In this document: one piece after another, positions 1 to 9,058 of the stretch | Layout: each line of letters starts with the position of its first letter | How positions within the stretch are numbered: position 1 is the first letter of the stretch | Source of the DNA: Paraburkholderia sp. BL9I2N2 | Lineage (GTDB): Bacteria > Pseudomonadota > Gammaproteobacteria > Burkholderiales > Burkholderiaceae | Direction: 5' to 3' | Assembly: GCF_004339745.1 (NCBI RefSeq) | Contig: NZ_SMGP01000002.1 | Location: 1,116,001-1,180,000, forward strand | Length of the DNA: 64,000 bases | The notes under the pieces: model-generated | Databases searched by the model: none | The model's input: the letters and a program-made list of their open reading frames with translations, nothing else | Told to the model about the DNA's origin: nothing | Position numbers and translations under genes: made by a program

Positions 1-1
1 G

Positions 2-289
2 AGCCCGGTTGCATTCCGCACCATGGCGATCGACAACGCAGGCACGCTGCCCAAGCAGCTCCGCGATCCGTTGCCCGCTTATTCCCGCGAAACCGCGCGC
101 GGCGTGCAGTGCCGGACGCTGCTGATCGACGGGCAGCGCAGCCCGCGCATGTTCCGCAACAACGTCGAAAAGCTCGCGGAATGGATCGACTATGCGGAGC
201 GTCAAACCATCGCCGGCGCGTCGCACGGCATGAATGTGTCGAACGCCGGCGCTTTCAACCGGCTCGTGCAGGCATTCGTCAGCTTCTGA
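2..289 (+). CDS. alpha/beta hydrolase, C-terminal part (5' end outside window)
   Basis: The reading frame is open from the left edge to the TGA at 287-289, so only about 95 C-terminal residues are visible. They look like the end of an alpha/beta-hydrolase fold: a strand with an acidic residue (TLLIDGQRS), a helix, then GASHGMN, whose His fits the catalytic histidine, and a closing helix. The first ATG at 23 is internal to the frame and is not believed to be the start. The nucleophile Ser lies outside the window, so substrate and exact family cannot be given. Confidence 0.7.
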   Translation, partial: SPVAFRTMAIDNAGTLPKQLRDPLPAYSRETARGVQCRTLLIDGQRSPRMFRNNVEKLAEWIDYAERQTIAGASHGMNVSNAGAFNRLVQAFVSF

Positions 290-347
290 TTCCGGCGTTT
301 CGGTTCAGCATTCGGCATTCAGCATTCGCGGCAGATCGCCGGGAAGG

Positions 348-749
348 TCAGAGGTCGAAGGTGCCGCGATATTGCTCGTCGGCATCCGAACGCGTATTGA
401 TTTCGACGAGCACGCCGCCGGGTACCTCGCAGAAAAATCGCGAGCCGCGTTCATGCTTGAAGACGCCGGTTTTCATCACGACACCCGCGGCGGCCATCCG
501 CTCGTAAAGCCCGCGAACCTCGTCGAGGGACGCCAGTTCGAAGCCGATGTGAAAGTTGTGAGGCCATTGCACCGGATGGTCGGCGGCATCGATCACGATG
601 TCGAATCCGGGGCGTTTCAGAAACCAGCTCGTCCCTCGCGCGGCAACCGTACAGCCTAGATGGTCCTCGAAGAAGGTGGCGGTGGCACGCACATCGGATG
701 AAGGGAAGCTCACGTGATTGAGCTTCATGGCGGTCGTGATATCGGTCAT
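348..749 (-). CDS. VOC (glyoxalase/bleomycin-resistance) family protein
   Basis: A 133-residue single VOC domain: the N-terminal strand LNHVSF (His12), a helix running into a FFEDHLGC-type turn, a middle strand NFHIGFEL and a C-terminal strand VLVEIN with a Glu. These positions match the usual metal ligands of the fold. The start at 749 is chosen because GGAG stands about 6 nt upstream on the minus strand; an internal ATG at residue 8 has no better site. It is transcribed divergently from ohr, with about 450 bp between them. Substrate is unknown; VOC members include lyases, dioxygenases and thiol transferases. Confidence 0.8.
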   Translation of the reverse strand: MTDITTAMKLNHVSFPSSDVRATATFFEDHLGCTVAARGTSWFLKRPGFDIVIDAADHPVQWPHNFHIGFELASLDEVRGLYERMAAAGVVMKTGVFKHERGSRFFCEVPGGVLVEINTRSDADEQYRGTFDL

Positions 750-1202
750 GTCGATCTCCGTTGAATCGGATCGCTCGTTGCGTTCCGTACGGAGGATATT
801 ACGAGTAAAAGCTCACATTCAATACTCGCATCACCGTGCTCGTGCCATGGGTCGCGCAGGCCCGCGCCACGGGCGTTTCCGGCTGTGCGATGCTAGCGTG
901 TGCGTGGCTTGCCCGCGTTTCGTGCCGGTTGCTGCGACTACCTCGCTTCCAGGAGATGCTTGCGCTGTCGGGGTAGACGACCGGTTGGGATTGCTTCGTG
1001 ATTGTCCGGTCGACACGACTGTTGCGTTGGTACTATCGTCTTGATCAAGCATGCACACGTCGCTTGATCGAGCGGCCCGGCTCGCACCGAGCGCGTTCGC
1101 GTCGCTTTGAGTATGCTTGTGCATGACGCTTCACGGCGCGGCCTTCAACTTGCTGACGCACCGGGAAGTCTTCGACCACCCTGACACGTAAAGGAGTCTC
1201 GA
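750..1202. other. intergenic region between the VOC gene and ohr
   Basis: About 450 bp between two divergent genes, so it must hold both promoters. No coding frame with a believable start was seen. A CTTGATCAAG palindrome near 1040 and a second TTGATC near 1073 are the only symmetric elements noticed. No typical OhrR inverted repeat was recognised, and no ohrR gene lies next door. Confidence 0.4.
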
Positions 1203-1628
1203 ATGTCGATTGAAAAAGTCTTGTACCGTGCTCATGCGCACGTCACCGGCGGGCGCGACGGGCGTGCGACGGTTCCCGAGAGCAACCTCGATCTCAAGCT
1301 GACCACGCCGAAGGAGCTCGGCGGCGGAGGCGGCGACGGAACCAACCCCGAGCAGCTCTTCGCGGCGGGATATAGCGCGTGCTTCATCGGCGCGTTGAGG
1401 GCGGTCAGCGCGCGCGAGAAGATCACGTTGCCAAAGGACGTCGCCATTGACGGCAGCGTCGGCATCGGACAGATTCCCAATGGCTTCGGCATCGAAGTCG
1501 AACTGAAAATCTCGCTGCCGGGCATGGACCGCGCAGAGGCGCAAGCGCTGATCGACAAGGCGCATGTGGTCTGTCCTTATTCGAACGCGACGCGCAACAA
1601 CATCGACGTCAAGCTGACGCTGGTCTAA
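1203..1628 (+). CDS. ohr: organic hydroperoxide resistance protein (Ohr)
   Basis: 141 residues, the normal length of Ohr, a thiol peroxidase that reduces organic and fatty-acid hydroperoxides in the cytoplasm using lipoyl-type reductants. Both redox cysteines are present: Cys60 in GYSACFIGAL and Cys124 in HVVCPYSN. Glu50 in NPEQLFAAGYS and the Arg-rich GGRDGRA loop (17-22) match the active-site surroundings of the OsmC/Ohr fold. AAAGGAG sits just upstream of ATG 1203. It appears monocistronic and is followed by a strong hairpin. The paralogue OsmC is less likely because of the YSACF and VCPYSN signatures. Confidence 0.93.
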   Translation: MSIEKVLYRAHAHVTGGRDGRATVPESNLDLKLTTPKELGGGGGDGTNPEQLFAAGYSACFIGALRAVSAREKITLPKDVAIDGSVGIGQIPNGFGIEVELKISLPGMDRAEAQALIDKAHVVCPYSNATRNNIDVKLTLV

Positions 1629-1659
1629 ACGGCACGTCAACACGCGCTTTTTTGTGCAA

Positions 1660-1702
1660 GCAGCGGATGCCGTGTCGCGTAGAGCGGCACGGCATCCGCT
1701 GC
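1660..1702 (+). terminator. strong hairpin after ohr
   Basis: A perfect 15-bp inverted repeat, 1660-1674 paired with 1688-1702, with a 13-nt loop, followed by a modestly T-rich stretch (ATTCTTTC). It sits between the convergent ends of ohr and the aldo/keto reductase and probably ends transcription of ohr. There is no T-run on the other strand. Confidence 0.7.
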
Positions 1703-1752
1703 ATTCTTTCGTCGTCCTCGATCGGGTGACAGAATTGTCACTTGCCAAGCAA

Positions 1753-2775
1753 TCAGACCACCACCCGATCCTTGTCGTGGAACTGCTGCATCCAGTAAGG
1801 ATAAGGCAGGTGCGGCTGCGAAACCTGATTCAGACGTTCGGTCTGCGCCGCGTTCAACGCGATCTGCTGAGCGTCGAGGTTAGCGGCGAGTTGCTCTGGC
1901 GTGCGCGCGCCCACAATGACAGAACAGACTTCACGGCGTGCCAGAATCCACGCCAATGCCACCTGAGCGGGCGACGCGTTCAACTCCGCAGCGATGTCGC
2001 ACACTACGCGAACGATAGGATCCGCCTTTGCGGGATCGATCGGCGGAAAATTCAGCCTGGTCCGACGCCCGGTTTCGCCGCTGCTTCCCTGCGTGTACTT
2101 ACCGCTCAGGTATCCTCCCGCGAGCGGACTCCACACCATAAGCGCAACATCGTTCGCCTTTGCCACGGGCGCGATCTCATGCTCGACGTCGCGGCTCGTC
2201 AGCGCATAGTGAACCTGATTGCTGACAATGCGAGCCCAGTGCGTGCGGGCGGTAATGCCCTGTGCACGCTCCAGGTCGCCCGCGCTGAAGTTGCAGACCC
2301 CGAGGTGGCGCACCTTGCCCTGCCTCACCAGGTCGTCGAGAGCACGCAGCGTTTCTTCCAGCGGAACGAGTTCATCGCGGTCGTGCAACTGAAACAGGTC
2401 GATATGATCCCGGCCGATACGCCGAAGACTCGTTTCCACCGACCGCATGATGTGCGAGCGGCCGAGCCCGACGTCGTTGTGGCCGGCTCCTGTGCGCAGC
2501 CGGACTTTGGTCGCGACCAGCATGCGCGATTCGTCGAGTCCAAGATCGGCCAGCGCCTGACCGACGACCGCTTCAGATTGCCCTTGCGAATAGGCGTCAG
2601 CGGTATCGATCAGATTGATACCGCGCTCGACGGCCATCGCGACAAGCCGCGTGGCCTGGGCACGGTCGAGGCCGGCAATTTCGCCCCAGATGCCGGTACC
2701 GGCGCCAAAGGTCATGGCGCCAAGACAAAGACGCGAAATGCGCAGCCCAGACCTGCCGAGTGTGCTGTATTCCAT
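1753..2775 (-). CDS. aldo/keto reductase
   Basis: 340 residues from ATG 2775; AAGGGA stands upstream of that codon. The open frame extends further upstream but without family similarity. It has the AKR TIM-barrel hallmarks: N-terminal LGRSGLRISRLCLGAMTFG, the Asp/Tyr pair in LIDTADAYSQGQSE, the Lys in VATKVRLRTG, the His in IDLFQLHDRDE, and a C-terminal VIVGARTPEQL cofactor loop. It is probably an NADPH-dependent carbonyl reductase. It is last in a leftward set with the NmrA-like protein (92-bp gap) and the serine hydrolase. Substrate is not predictable. Confidence 0.9.
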   Translation of the reverse strand: MEYSTLGRSGLRISRLCLGAMTFGAGTGIWGEIAGLDRAQATRLVAMAVERGINLIDTADAYSQGQSEAVVGQALADLGLDESRMLVATKVRLRTGAGHNDVGLGRSHIMRSVETSLRRIGRDHIDLFQLHDRDELVPLEETLRALDDLVRQGKVRHLGVCNFSAGDLERAQGITARTHWARIVSNQVHYALTSRDVEHEIAPVAKANDVALMVWSPLAGGYLSGKYTQGSSGETGRRTRLNFPPIDPAKADPIVRVVCDIAAELNASPAQVALAWILARREVCSVIVGARTPEQLAANLDAQQIALNAAQTERLNQVSQPHLPYPYWMQQFHDKDRVVV

Positions 2776-2867
2776 AGCGAATCCCTTGATATGAATCCCT
2801 CGATGAACGATGAGCGCGGAGCACCCGGCGACGCGGCATCCTGCACGCGTCACCGGATGCGCCCGCG

Positions 2868-3734
2868 TTAGCCCGCCTGCGAGACGAGGTCGCGCAGAAC
2901 GGTTTCCAGTTCCACCTCGCCCTTGACGACGTCGGCTGGATCACCCTCGAAGGCGATCCAGCCTTCATTGAACCCGTCGAGCATGCGCATACGCGGCAAT
3001 GGGTCCTTCGTACCTTGGGAGCGGAACAGCTCGCCCCATGTTTTGCGCGGCACCACCTCCGCCCGAACCGGACGACCCAGCACCCGGGCAAACGCCTCGG
3101 CCAGATCGTTCGGGCTCACACGCTGCGGCCCTTCCAATTCGACGACACGCGCGCCTCGCCACGCTTGCTGAAGCAGTTGCGCGGCAACGCGACCAACGTC
3201 CGCGGTCGCGACCATCGGCACGGCCTTGTCGAGCGGCTGCAAAAAGCTGGAGATGATCCCGTTGTCGCGGGCCGGCGCGACGTCCCATGCGGCGTTTTCC
3301 ATGAACCAGCCGGGACGCAGGAATGTCACGGGCATCGGTAAATCGCGCAGCGCCTGCTCCATCAGCGTACGTTGCGTAAGCAGATTGGTCTCGGTGGCCT
3401 GCGCGCCGATCGTCGACAGGCAGACCACCTTGCCCGGTGCCGCCGACTGAAGCGCTTCGCGCACGGCGTCAATGACAGCACGTGCCTCGGGAAAGCCCGG
3501 CAACGGATCGAACTCGGACGGCGGCAGAATGAACACGCCTTGCGTGCCCTCGAAAGCGGCGGCAAGGGACGCCGCGTCGTCCATCTCGGCTGTCACCACT
3601 TCACACCCGCGCTCAGCCCACGAACGTGCCCGGGCGGCATCGCGTACCACCGCGCGTACCGGCTGGCCCGCGGCGAGCAACGTGCGCGCCACCGCGCCGC
3701 CGACCTTTCCTGTTATCCCTGTGATTGCATACAT
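2868..3734 (-). CDS. NmrA-like NAD(P)-binding reductase
   Basis: 288 residues from ATG 3734, which has AAGGAG upstream. The frame stays open further upstream but that part has no family character. N-terminal GITGKVGGAVARTLL is the Rossmann glycine motif of atypical short-chain dehydrogenases. The chain then reads like NmrA/HSCARG or QOR2-type quinone reductases (AVVRDAARA after strand 2, VVCLSTIGA, FLRPGWFMENA), and no canonical YxxxK was seen. It lies 49 bp after the serine hydrolase, so the two are probably co-transcribed. It could be a redox sensor or a small-molecule reductase. Confidence 0.85.
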   Translation of the reverse strand: MYAITGITGKVGGAVARTLLAAGQPVRAVVRDAARARSWAERGCEVVTAEMDDAASLAAAFEGTQGVFILPPSEFDPLPGFPEARAVIDAVREALQSAAPGKVVCLSTIGAQATETNLLTQRTLMEQALRDLPMPVTFLRPGWFMENAAWDVAPARDNGIISSFLQPLDKAVPMVATADVGRVAAQLLQQAWRGARVVELEGPQRVSPNDLAEAFARVLGRPVRAEVVPRKTWGELFRSQGTKDPLPRMRMLDGFNEGWIAFEGDPADVVKGEVELETVLRDLVSQAG

Positions 3735-3783
3735 TGCAGCTTCTCCTTGCATAGATAGATGTGTGCCGCTCCGTGAGCGGGGC

Positions 3784-5097
3784 TCACGCGCGTTGCAAAC
3801 CGTGATACAGCCCCTGCTCGAACTGACCGTACAGATCCACCACACGAGGGTCGTAGAACGGCAGAATCTGCGTGAACAGCGTGCCGGCTACCTTCCTGAC
3901 CGGATCGACCCAGAAATAGCTGTTCAGCAGGCCCGCCCAGCTGATGCTGCCCGCGCTGCGGCCATGCGGACCCGGCTGTGTGTTGATGTCGAAGGAGAGC
4001 CCCCACTTGTGAGGCGTCCCGGGAAACTGATCGAAGCTGTTAGACCACGCCGGCTGCGCCGTTTTCATTTCGGTTACCTGAAGATCTCCGATCTGATTCT
4101 GGAACATCGTCGCCACGGTGTCGGCACGCAGGATTCGCTCGCCGCGGTACGTCCCACCGTTCATCAGCATCTGGAGAAGCGCCATGTAATCGCGCGGCGT
4201 GCTGAATGCACCGCCGCCGCCCATGAAGAACTCGGGCCGCTGGTTGATCTCGAACGGCGCGGGCTTGAGCGATCCGTCGGGTTGCCGGTTGTGCATTGTC
4301 GCGACGCGCTGCTTCTGTGCGCCGCTGATCAGAAATCCCGAATTGCTCATGCCGAGCGGCGCGAAAATGTGCTCCCGGAAGTAGACCTCCAGCGACTGGT
4401 CCGTCACTGCCTCGACCAGCTTGCCCACCCAATCCATGCCGATGCCGTATTGCCAGCGCTCGCCGGGTTCGAACTCCAGCGGTGCCTTGAACGCGCCGTT
4501 CATCGAGTAGCCGATATCCGGCATGCCGGTCACCTTTTCGTACCGGCTGATGTTTTCGCTCCAGATGCTGTACGTGAAGCCAGACGTGTGAGTCAGCAGA
4601 TGACGCACGGTTATCGCGTTTCGTGCAGGACGCAGTTTCGGCTGTCCGGATGCATCGAAGCCGTCCAGCACCTGCGGCGACTTCAGTTCCGGAAGGATCT
4701 CGCCTGCGGGCTGGTCGAGCCGAAGCCGGCCCTGCTCGATGAGTTGCATGCAGGCCGTGGCGGTGATCGCCTTGGTCATCGATAGCAGCCAGAACACCGT
4801 GTCGGGCGTCATTGCCGTACCGGCCTGGGGATTGGCATGGCCTGATGCGCCTTCGTAGACGAGGCCGCGCTGCGTGGCGCCCATCGCCACCACACCGGCT
4901 ACGGTGCCATTGTCGACAGCCTCCCGCAAGGAAAGGTCGATCGAGGCAAAGGCAGGGTTGCGCACCAGAATGCGATTACGCGCCTGACGCACCTGCGCGG
5001 CCTCGGTTTCGATGCTGGTCAATCCGCCCACTGCGGCGACGGCCAGCAGGCCGGATGCTCGCTTCAACAGATCGCGGCGGGTGAGTTGAACGGTCAT
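3784..5097 (-). CDS. Tat-exported serine hydrolase (class C beta-lactamase/EstB family)
   Basis: 437 residues. The N terminus TRRDLLKR followed by a hydrophobic run is a twin-arginine signal, so the enzyme probably acts folded in the periplasm. The catalytic SxxK is S106-M-T-K109 in FWLLSMTKA. RHLLTHTSGF (about 165-174) and WQYGIGMDW (Tyr217 as the likely general base, replacing the classic YxN) are typical of the beta-lactamase/EstB/D-aminopeptidase family. HKWGLSF near the C terminus may stand for the KTG-like motif. The family cleaves esters, D-amino peptides or lactams; substrate is unknown. It is first gene of the set that runs down to the aldo/keto reductase. Confidence 0.88.
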   Translation of the reverse strand: MTVQLTRRDLLKRASGLLAVAAVGGLTSIETEAAQVRQARNRILVRNPAFASIDLSLREAVDNGTVAGVVAMGATQRGLVYEGASGHANPQAGTAMTPDTVFWLLSMTKAITATACMQLIEQGRLRLDQPAGEILPELKSPQVLDGFDASGQPKLRPARNAITVRHLLTHTSGFTYSIWSENISRYEKVTGMPDIGYSMNGAFKAPLEFEPGERWQYGIGMDWVGKLVEAVTDQSLEVYFREHIFAPLGMSNSGFLISGAQKQRVATMHNRQPDGSLKPAPFEINQRPEFFMGGGGAFSTPRDYMALLQMLMNGGTYRGERILRADTVATMFQNQIGDLQVTEMKTAQPAWSNSFDQFPGTPHKWGLSFDINTQPGPHGRSAGSISWAGLLNSYFWVDPVRKVAGTLFTQILPFYDPRVVDLYGQFEQGLYHGLQRA

Positions 5098-5147
5098 CTC
5101 CTACTCCCTGGAAATTGGAATGAACAATGATGGGTGTGATGTGCCGA

Positions 5148-5489
5148 TCAGCGATGTGCGTAAAGCGAGTCGAACGGTGCATTCGCGGGGGCCGCCGCTG
5201 CGGTGACGCGGTTGCCCGAAGCGGACGAGCCGCTGCGCACACCGCCCACACTGCTGCCGATGATCGACTCGGCGCCCTTCTGCGAGGCCACAGCCGCTTC
5301 GGCTGCCTGAATGTCGGCGGGGTAATGCGGATCATTGGCGCGGCCGGGCCGGTAGCCCACGCTTTCCAGTTGCGCAAGCTCTGCGCGCACCTGCGCACGA
5401 GTGACAATCGAGCTGGATTCCTGCGCGTATCCAGCCACAGGGAAGGCGATGGCGGCCGCGATGGCAAGCGTGAGATGACGGGTATTCAT
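5148..5489 (-). CDS. DUF4148 small secreted protein (copy 1)
   Basis: 113 residues with a Sec signal peptide ending after GYA (about residue 22). The mature part begins SSIVTRAQVRAELAQLESVGYRPG, followed by HYPADIQAAEAAV, the conserved DUF4148 core common in Burkholderiales, and a Gly/Ser/Ala-rich tail. AAAGGAG stands 8 nt before ATG 5489. It is probably periplasmic; function unknown. A second copy with the same core is at 52148-52465. It stands alone between the serine hydrolase and the divergent LysR gene. Confidence 0.88.
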   Translation of the reverse strand: MNTRHLTLAIAAAIAFPVAGYAQESSSIVTRAQVRAELAQLESVGYRPGRANDPHYPADIQAAEAAVASQKGAESIIGSSVGGVRSGSSASGNRVTAAAAPANAPFDSLYAHR

Positions 5490-5710
5490 GGCAATGCTCC
5501 TTTGAATCGCTGAGGTTGAAACGACCTGTTGGGATGCATTGTGGGCAAACGCGATGAGAAACTAAATGACACGAATGACACTTGTGAAGTGACTGCTGGT
5601 TACTAATGAGTCATAGTGCGGTTTTTGACGCACGGTGCAGGGCCGGCCGATAACGGCTTGGCATTCGACTGAACGTCTTCCGACCATTAAATGACCAGGA
5701 TGCAGCGCCC

Positions 5711-6625
5711 ATGAGATCGTCCAGCGAGAATCTCTCCAGCGGTATCAGCGTATTTGCCGCCGTCGTCGATGCGGGAACGTTCGCAGCCGCGTCCGAATTG
5801 ATGGGTATGTCGCCTCCCGGGGTTAGCCGGGCAATCGCTCGACTCGAAAGGCGGTTGAAAACACGGCTCTTCAATCGGACGACCCGCGCCGTGTCCCTGA
5901 CTGAAGCGGGCCGGCGGTTCTACGAGCAGGTCATGCCGCACTTGAGGGGCATGGAGGAAGCCGCCGCGGCCGCGGCGGGAGGCGCCGCGACCGTGCGCGG
6001 GAAGCTGCGAATCAATCTTGACCCGGTCTTTTCGCGGATCATTCTGGGTCCGAAGCTCGACGAATTCATGGATGCGCATCCTGAACTCGAACTCGAGTTC
6101 ATTGCGAGAGATCAACTCGGCGACCTCGTCATGGACGGCTTCGATCTGGCCTTGCGCTTCGGCGAACCTCGCTCATCCAGTCTGATCGCGCGAAAGCTCC
6201 TCGACACCGCGGTTGTCACCGTCGCATCTCCCTCGTACCTCGCTCGCCGGGGGCGGCCGGTGGAGCCTCAAGAGCTGAGTCGCGGGGAGCACAGGTGTTT
6301 GGAATTCCGGAACCCGGATACCGGAAAGCCGTATCCGTGGGAGTTTCATCGCAAGCGCAAAAAGCTCGTTGTCGAAACGAATGGTCGGCTTACGGTGAAT
6401 GATCCGAGCGCACTCCTCAACGCGTGTCTGGCTGGCGCCGGCGTCGCGCAGATGCTGCTGCTTGGAGCCGAGCCCCTGATCCGGGAGGGCCGGCTCGTCA
6501 TCCTGTTTCCAGACTGGCCGGATGAGCGCTTCCCGCTCTATGCGTACCATCCGTCGCGGCACCACATGCCGGCCAAGGCAAGGGTATTTCTTGACTTTAT
6601 CGTCGCTTTGACGAGTACGAGTTAG
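5711..6625 (+). CDS. LysR-family transcriptional regulator
   Basis: 304 residues. The N-terminal winged HTH (about 10-70) contains FAAVVDAGTFAAASELMGMSPPGVSRAIARLE in three overlapping conserved blocks, then FNRTTRAVSLTEAG. The effector domain follows from about residue 95 (GKLRINLDPVFSRIILGP, DGFDLALRFGEP). This is the short AaeR/PcaQ-like branch common in Burkholderia. No strong ribosome-binding site precedes ATG 5711. It is divergent from the leftward block 5489-1753, so that DUF4148 gene or the hydrolase/reductase set are its likely targets. The spacer contains two ATGACAC copies near 5567-5582. Confidence 0.9.
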   Translation: MRSSSENLSSGISVFAAVVDAGTFAAASELMGMSPPGVSRAIARLERRLKTRLFNRTTRAVSLTEAGRRFYEQVMPHLRGMEEAAAAAAGGAATVRGKLRINLDPVFSRIILGPKLDEFMDAHPELELEFIARDQLGDLVMDGFDLALRFGEPRSSSLIARKLLDTAVVTVASPSYLARRGRPVEPQELSRGEHRCLEFRNPDTGKPYPWEFHRKRKKLVVETNGRLTVNDPSALLNACLAGAGVAQMLLLGAEPLIREGRLVILFPDWPDERFPLYAYHPSRHHMPAKARVFLDFIVALTSTS

Positions 6626-6794
6626 CAAGTCGAAATAGTCCCATTCGTTCAGATTTTTTCAGCCGACGCTCGACGTTAGCGGTCAAAGCGAATACCTTTT
6701 ACCTCACGCTTAAGAACACTTAAGGAATCTGGAAGGACGTTCAGTCCGCGCTAGCCTATGATCGCTCGATCCAGGCGAGAACAAGGAGGCGCGT

Positions 6795-7208
6795 GTGAAA
6801 TTAAGGGCAACGACCGCGGATTTTGGACTGCTGTATTTACGAGTGACCGCGAGCCTGCTCGTCCTCGTAGTTCACGGCTTGCCGAAAGCCATGCACTACG
6901 CGAGCCAGGCAGCGGCGATCGAAGATCCGTTTCACCTGGGTCGAACCGTGTCGATTACATTCGCGATCTTCGCGGAAGTCATCTGTCCGCCGCTGATGAT
7001 CCTCGGGATCGCGACGCGACTCGCTGCGTTGCCGATCCTCATCGTCACGGTGGTCGCGCTGGCCTTCGTCCATCGCGACTGGTCGCTGGCGGAAGGACAG
7101 TTCGCGTGGATGCTGCTCATTCTGTTCGGCACGATCGCGCTTGCCGGGCCGGGCCAGATCCGTTTTGGCGGCCGAGCGGAGCAGCGCGACGGAACAGCCC
7201 GGCAGTAA
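6795..7208 (+). CDS. DoxX family membrane protein
   Basis: 137 residues starting at GTG 6795 with an excellent AAGGAGG about 5 nt upstream. Four hydrophobic segments are visible (about 12-28, 52-72, 76-92, 104-122). The first helix carries RVTASLLVLVVHGLPK and the third part GIATRLAALPILIV, as in DoxX/DoxD-like proteins. Members are small inner-membrane proteins associated with thiosulfate oxidation or oxidative stress; this one has no partner gene that fixes a role. It is convergent with the antiporter, 45 bp away. Confidence 0.82.
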   Translation: MKLRATTADFGLLYLRVTASLLVLVVHGLPKAMHYASQAAAIEDPFHLGRTVSITFAIFAEVICPPLMILGIATRLAALPILIVTVVALAFVHRDWSLAEGQFAWMLLILFGTIALAGPGQIRFGGRAEQRDGTARQ

Positions 7209-7253
7209 GCATCGCGTTTTCCACTTGTGCCGTTTTCCTCGCGCATCGCCGCT

Positions 7254-8864
7254 TCACGGCCCCAACAATTTTTTCAGCCGTGCCTCTTCGAAATCGAGTT
7301 CCGATTCGATCCGGTGCAAGGTCTTGTCCTTGATCCGGTTCTCGTCGTGCAACTGAAGCAGCGCCGCGCGGCCCGCCTGGACCGCTCGCAGCCCGAGGTT
7401 CAGGCGCGTCAGCCGCAAGTGCACGAGCGTTTCGCCGCCCGTGTGCGCACGCACGTTGCTGTCGATACGGTAGCTGTATTCGTCGATCAGCCGCAGCACC
7501 ACGTCTTCGTTGCCTTTGCATTGCGCGAGGTCGATCTGCTTCAGCGCGTCCAGCGACGCCTGAAACGTGAGGGATCGGGCCTGATATTGCGTGAGATATT
7601 TCGATTCGGCGGACGCGCGAGCATCGTTGAAACCGACCAGGCGCGCGAGCGGCGCCAGCGTCAGACCTTGCACGAGGACCGTCACGAAGATCACCGCGAA
7701 TGTCGAGAAAATTAGCAGATCGCGGTCGGCCAGCGACTCGGGCAGCGCCAGTGCAGCGGCGAGACTCACAACGCCGCGCATTCCGGCCCAACCGAGGATA
7801 GTCGCCTGCTTGAGGTCCGTTCTGGGCTGGGTGTCACGCGCGCGCGAGAGGAGATATTCGGGCAACGCGATCGCCGCCATCACCCAGACGAACCGCGCGA
7901 CGATCACAACCGCGACCGTGACGCCGGCCACCACCCACACACGCTCGGGCAGCCACCACGAGAACGTTCGTCCCGCATCGAGCTTTGCCAGCGTACCGGG
8001 CAGCGACACGCCGATCAGGATGAACACGAGCGCTTCCAGCACGAAGACGACGACGTCCCACGTGCCCGTGGTTTTCAGCCGCGTGGTCGCGTCGAGTGTC
8101 ATGTGCTGGCACAGTCCAACGATCAGGCCGCACACCACCACCGACAGCACACCAGAGCCATGCAGGCGTTCACCGAGCAGATACGCGGCCCACGCAGCGA
8201 GGAAGGTCAGCACGACGGCCAGATGCGTGTCTTCGAGCCAGCCGAGCAGCTTGATCGTTGCCCAGCCGATGAGCGCGCCCGTTGCGATGCCGACGAGCGA
8301 AAGCGTCGAAAAGGTGAGGACGGCGCCGCTCGCGCTGAAGGTGCCCGCCGCCAGCGCAACCAGCGCGAAGCGATAGATCACGAGCCCTGACGCGTCGTTG
8401 ACGAGGCTTTCGCCCTCGAGCACGGTGACCAGCCGCTCCGGCAACGGCAACTCGCCGAGCAGGGCTTTGGCCGCCACCGCATCGGGCGGCGACACGATCG
8501 CGCCGAGGGCGACGCACGCGGCCCACGGCAACTGTGGATCGACCCAATGGACGGCGCACCCGACGCACGCAGTCGTGAAAATCACCGACCCGAGCGCCAG
8601 CGACGCGATTGGTGCCGTCTCGCGGCGAAACTCTCGCCAGGCGGTATAGAACGCACTGGACATCAGCAGCGGCGGAATCAGCACGACCATGATGACGTCG
8701 GGGTCGAACGCAACGACGGGCGCATCGGTTGCGAAGCCGATCGCCGCACCGCCGACCAGCAACACGGCAGCCGAAGGCAGATTGAAACGGCTGGCAATGA
8801 ACGATAGCACGCACGCGCCGAGCAGTACGAGAAGCAGGCCTTCGAAGAATACGATGTGGTTCAT
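7254..8864 (-). CDS. CPA1-family Na+/H+ antiporter
   Basis: 536 residues from ATG 8864; the ribosome-binding site is weak, and an in-frame extension to 8972 lacks family character. About 12 hydrophobic segments occupy residues 1-400. Signature motifs are AIVSPPDAVAAKALL (Asp128) and EGESLVNDASGLVIY (150-164, with the conserved Asn-Asp pair), which identify CPA1/NhaP-type sodium/proton exchangers of the inner membrane. A hydrophilic, partly helical tail of about 110 residues follows and probably lies in the cytoplasm as a regulatory domain. Role: pH and sodium homeostasis. The next gene upstream on the strand is 195 bp away. Confidence 0.92.
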   Translation of the reverse strand: MNHIVFFEGLLLVLLGACVLSFIASRFNLPSAAVLLVGGAAIGFATDAPVVAFDPDVIMVVLIPPLLMSSAFYTAWREFRRETAPIASLALGSVIFTTACVGCAVHWVDPQLPWAACVALGAIVSPPDAVAAKALLGELPLPERLVTVLEGESLVNDASGLVIYRFALVALAAGTFSASGAVLTFSTLSLVGIATGALIGWATIKLLGWLEDTHLAVVLTFLAAWAAYLLGERLHGSGVLSVVVCGLIVGLCQHMTLDATTRLKTTGTWDVVVFVLEALVFILIGVSLPGTLAKLDAGRTFSWWLPERVWVVAGVTVAVVIVARFVWVMAAIALPEYLLSRARDTQPRTDLKQATILGWAGMRGVVSLAAALALPESLADRDLLIFSTFAVIFVTVLVQGLTLAPLARLVGFNDARASAESKYLTQYQARSLTFQASLDALKQIDLAQCKGNEDVVLRLIDEYSYRIDSNVRAHTGGETLVHLRLTRLNLGLRAVQAGRAALLQLHDENRIKDKTLHRIESELDFEEARLKKLLGP

Positions 8865-9058
8865 CAGTGGGCGCTCAAGGGTGCGGTGGCGGCCGGCTGT
8901 TGCCGAAACCGTTATGCTTGCATATCGTAATGTACAAACATTTTCAGCCGCCCATGAAGCCCGCCTTTGCAAGCCGGCTAGACTTCGGCGTTATTCCCTC
9001 AGCGCCGCGATCATAATCGTCCATGCAGGAAAGTCGGAACCGCCTAGCGCACCGGCCG

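Noticed and set aside
1654..2871. Long open frame of 405 codons on the plus strand
   Set aside because: Exactly antisense to the aldo/keto reductase; Arg/His-rich, no motifs, caused by codon bias in a GC-rich gene.
3472..4785. 437-codon frame on the plus strand
   Set aside because: Antisense to the Tat-exported serine hydrolase; no start signal or motifs.
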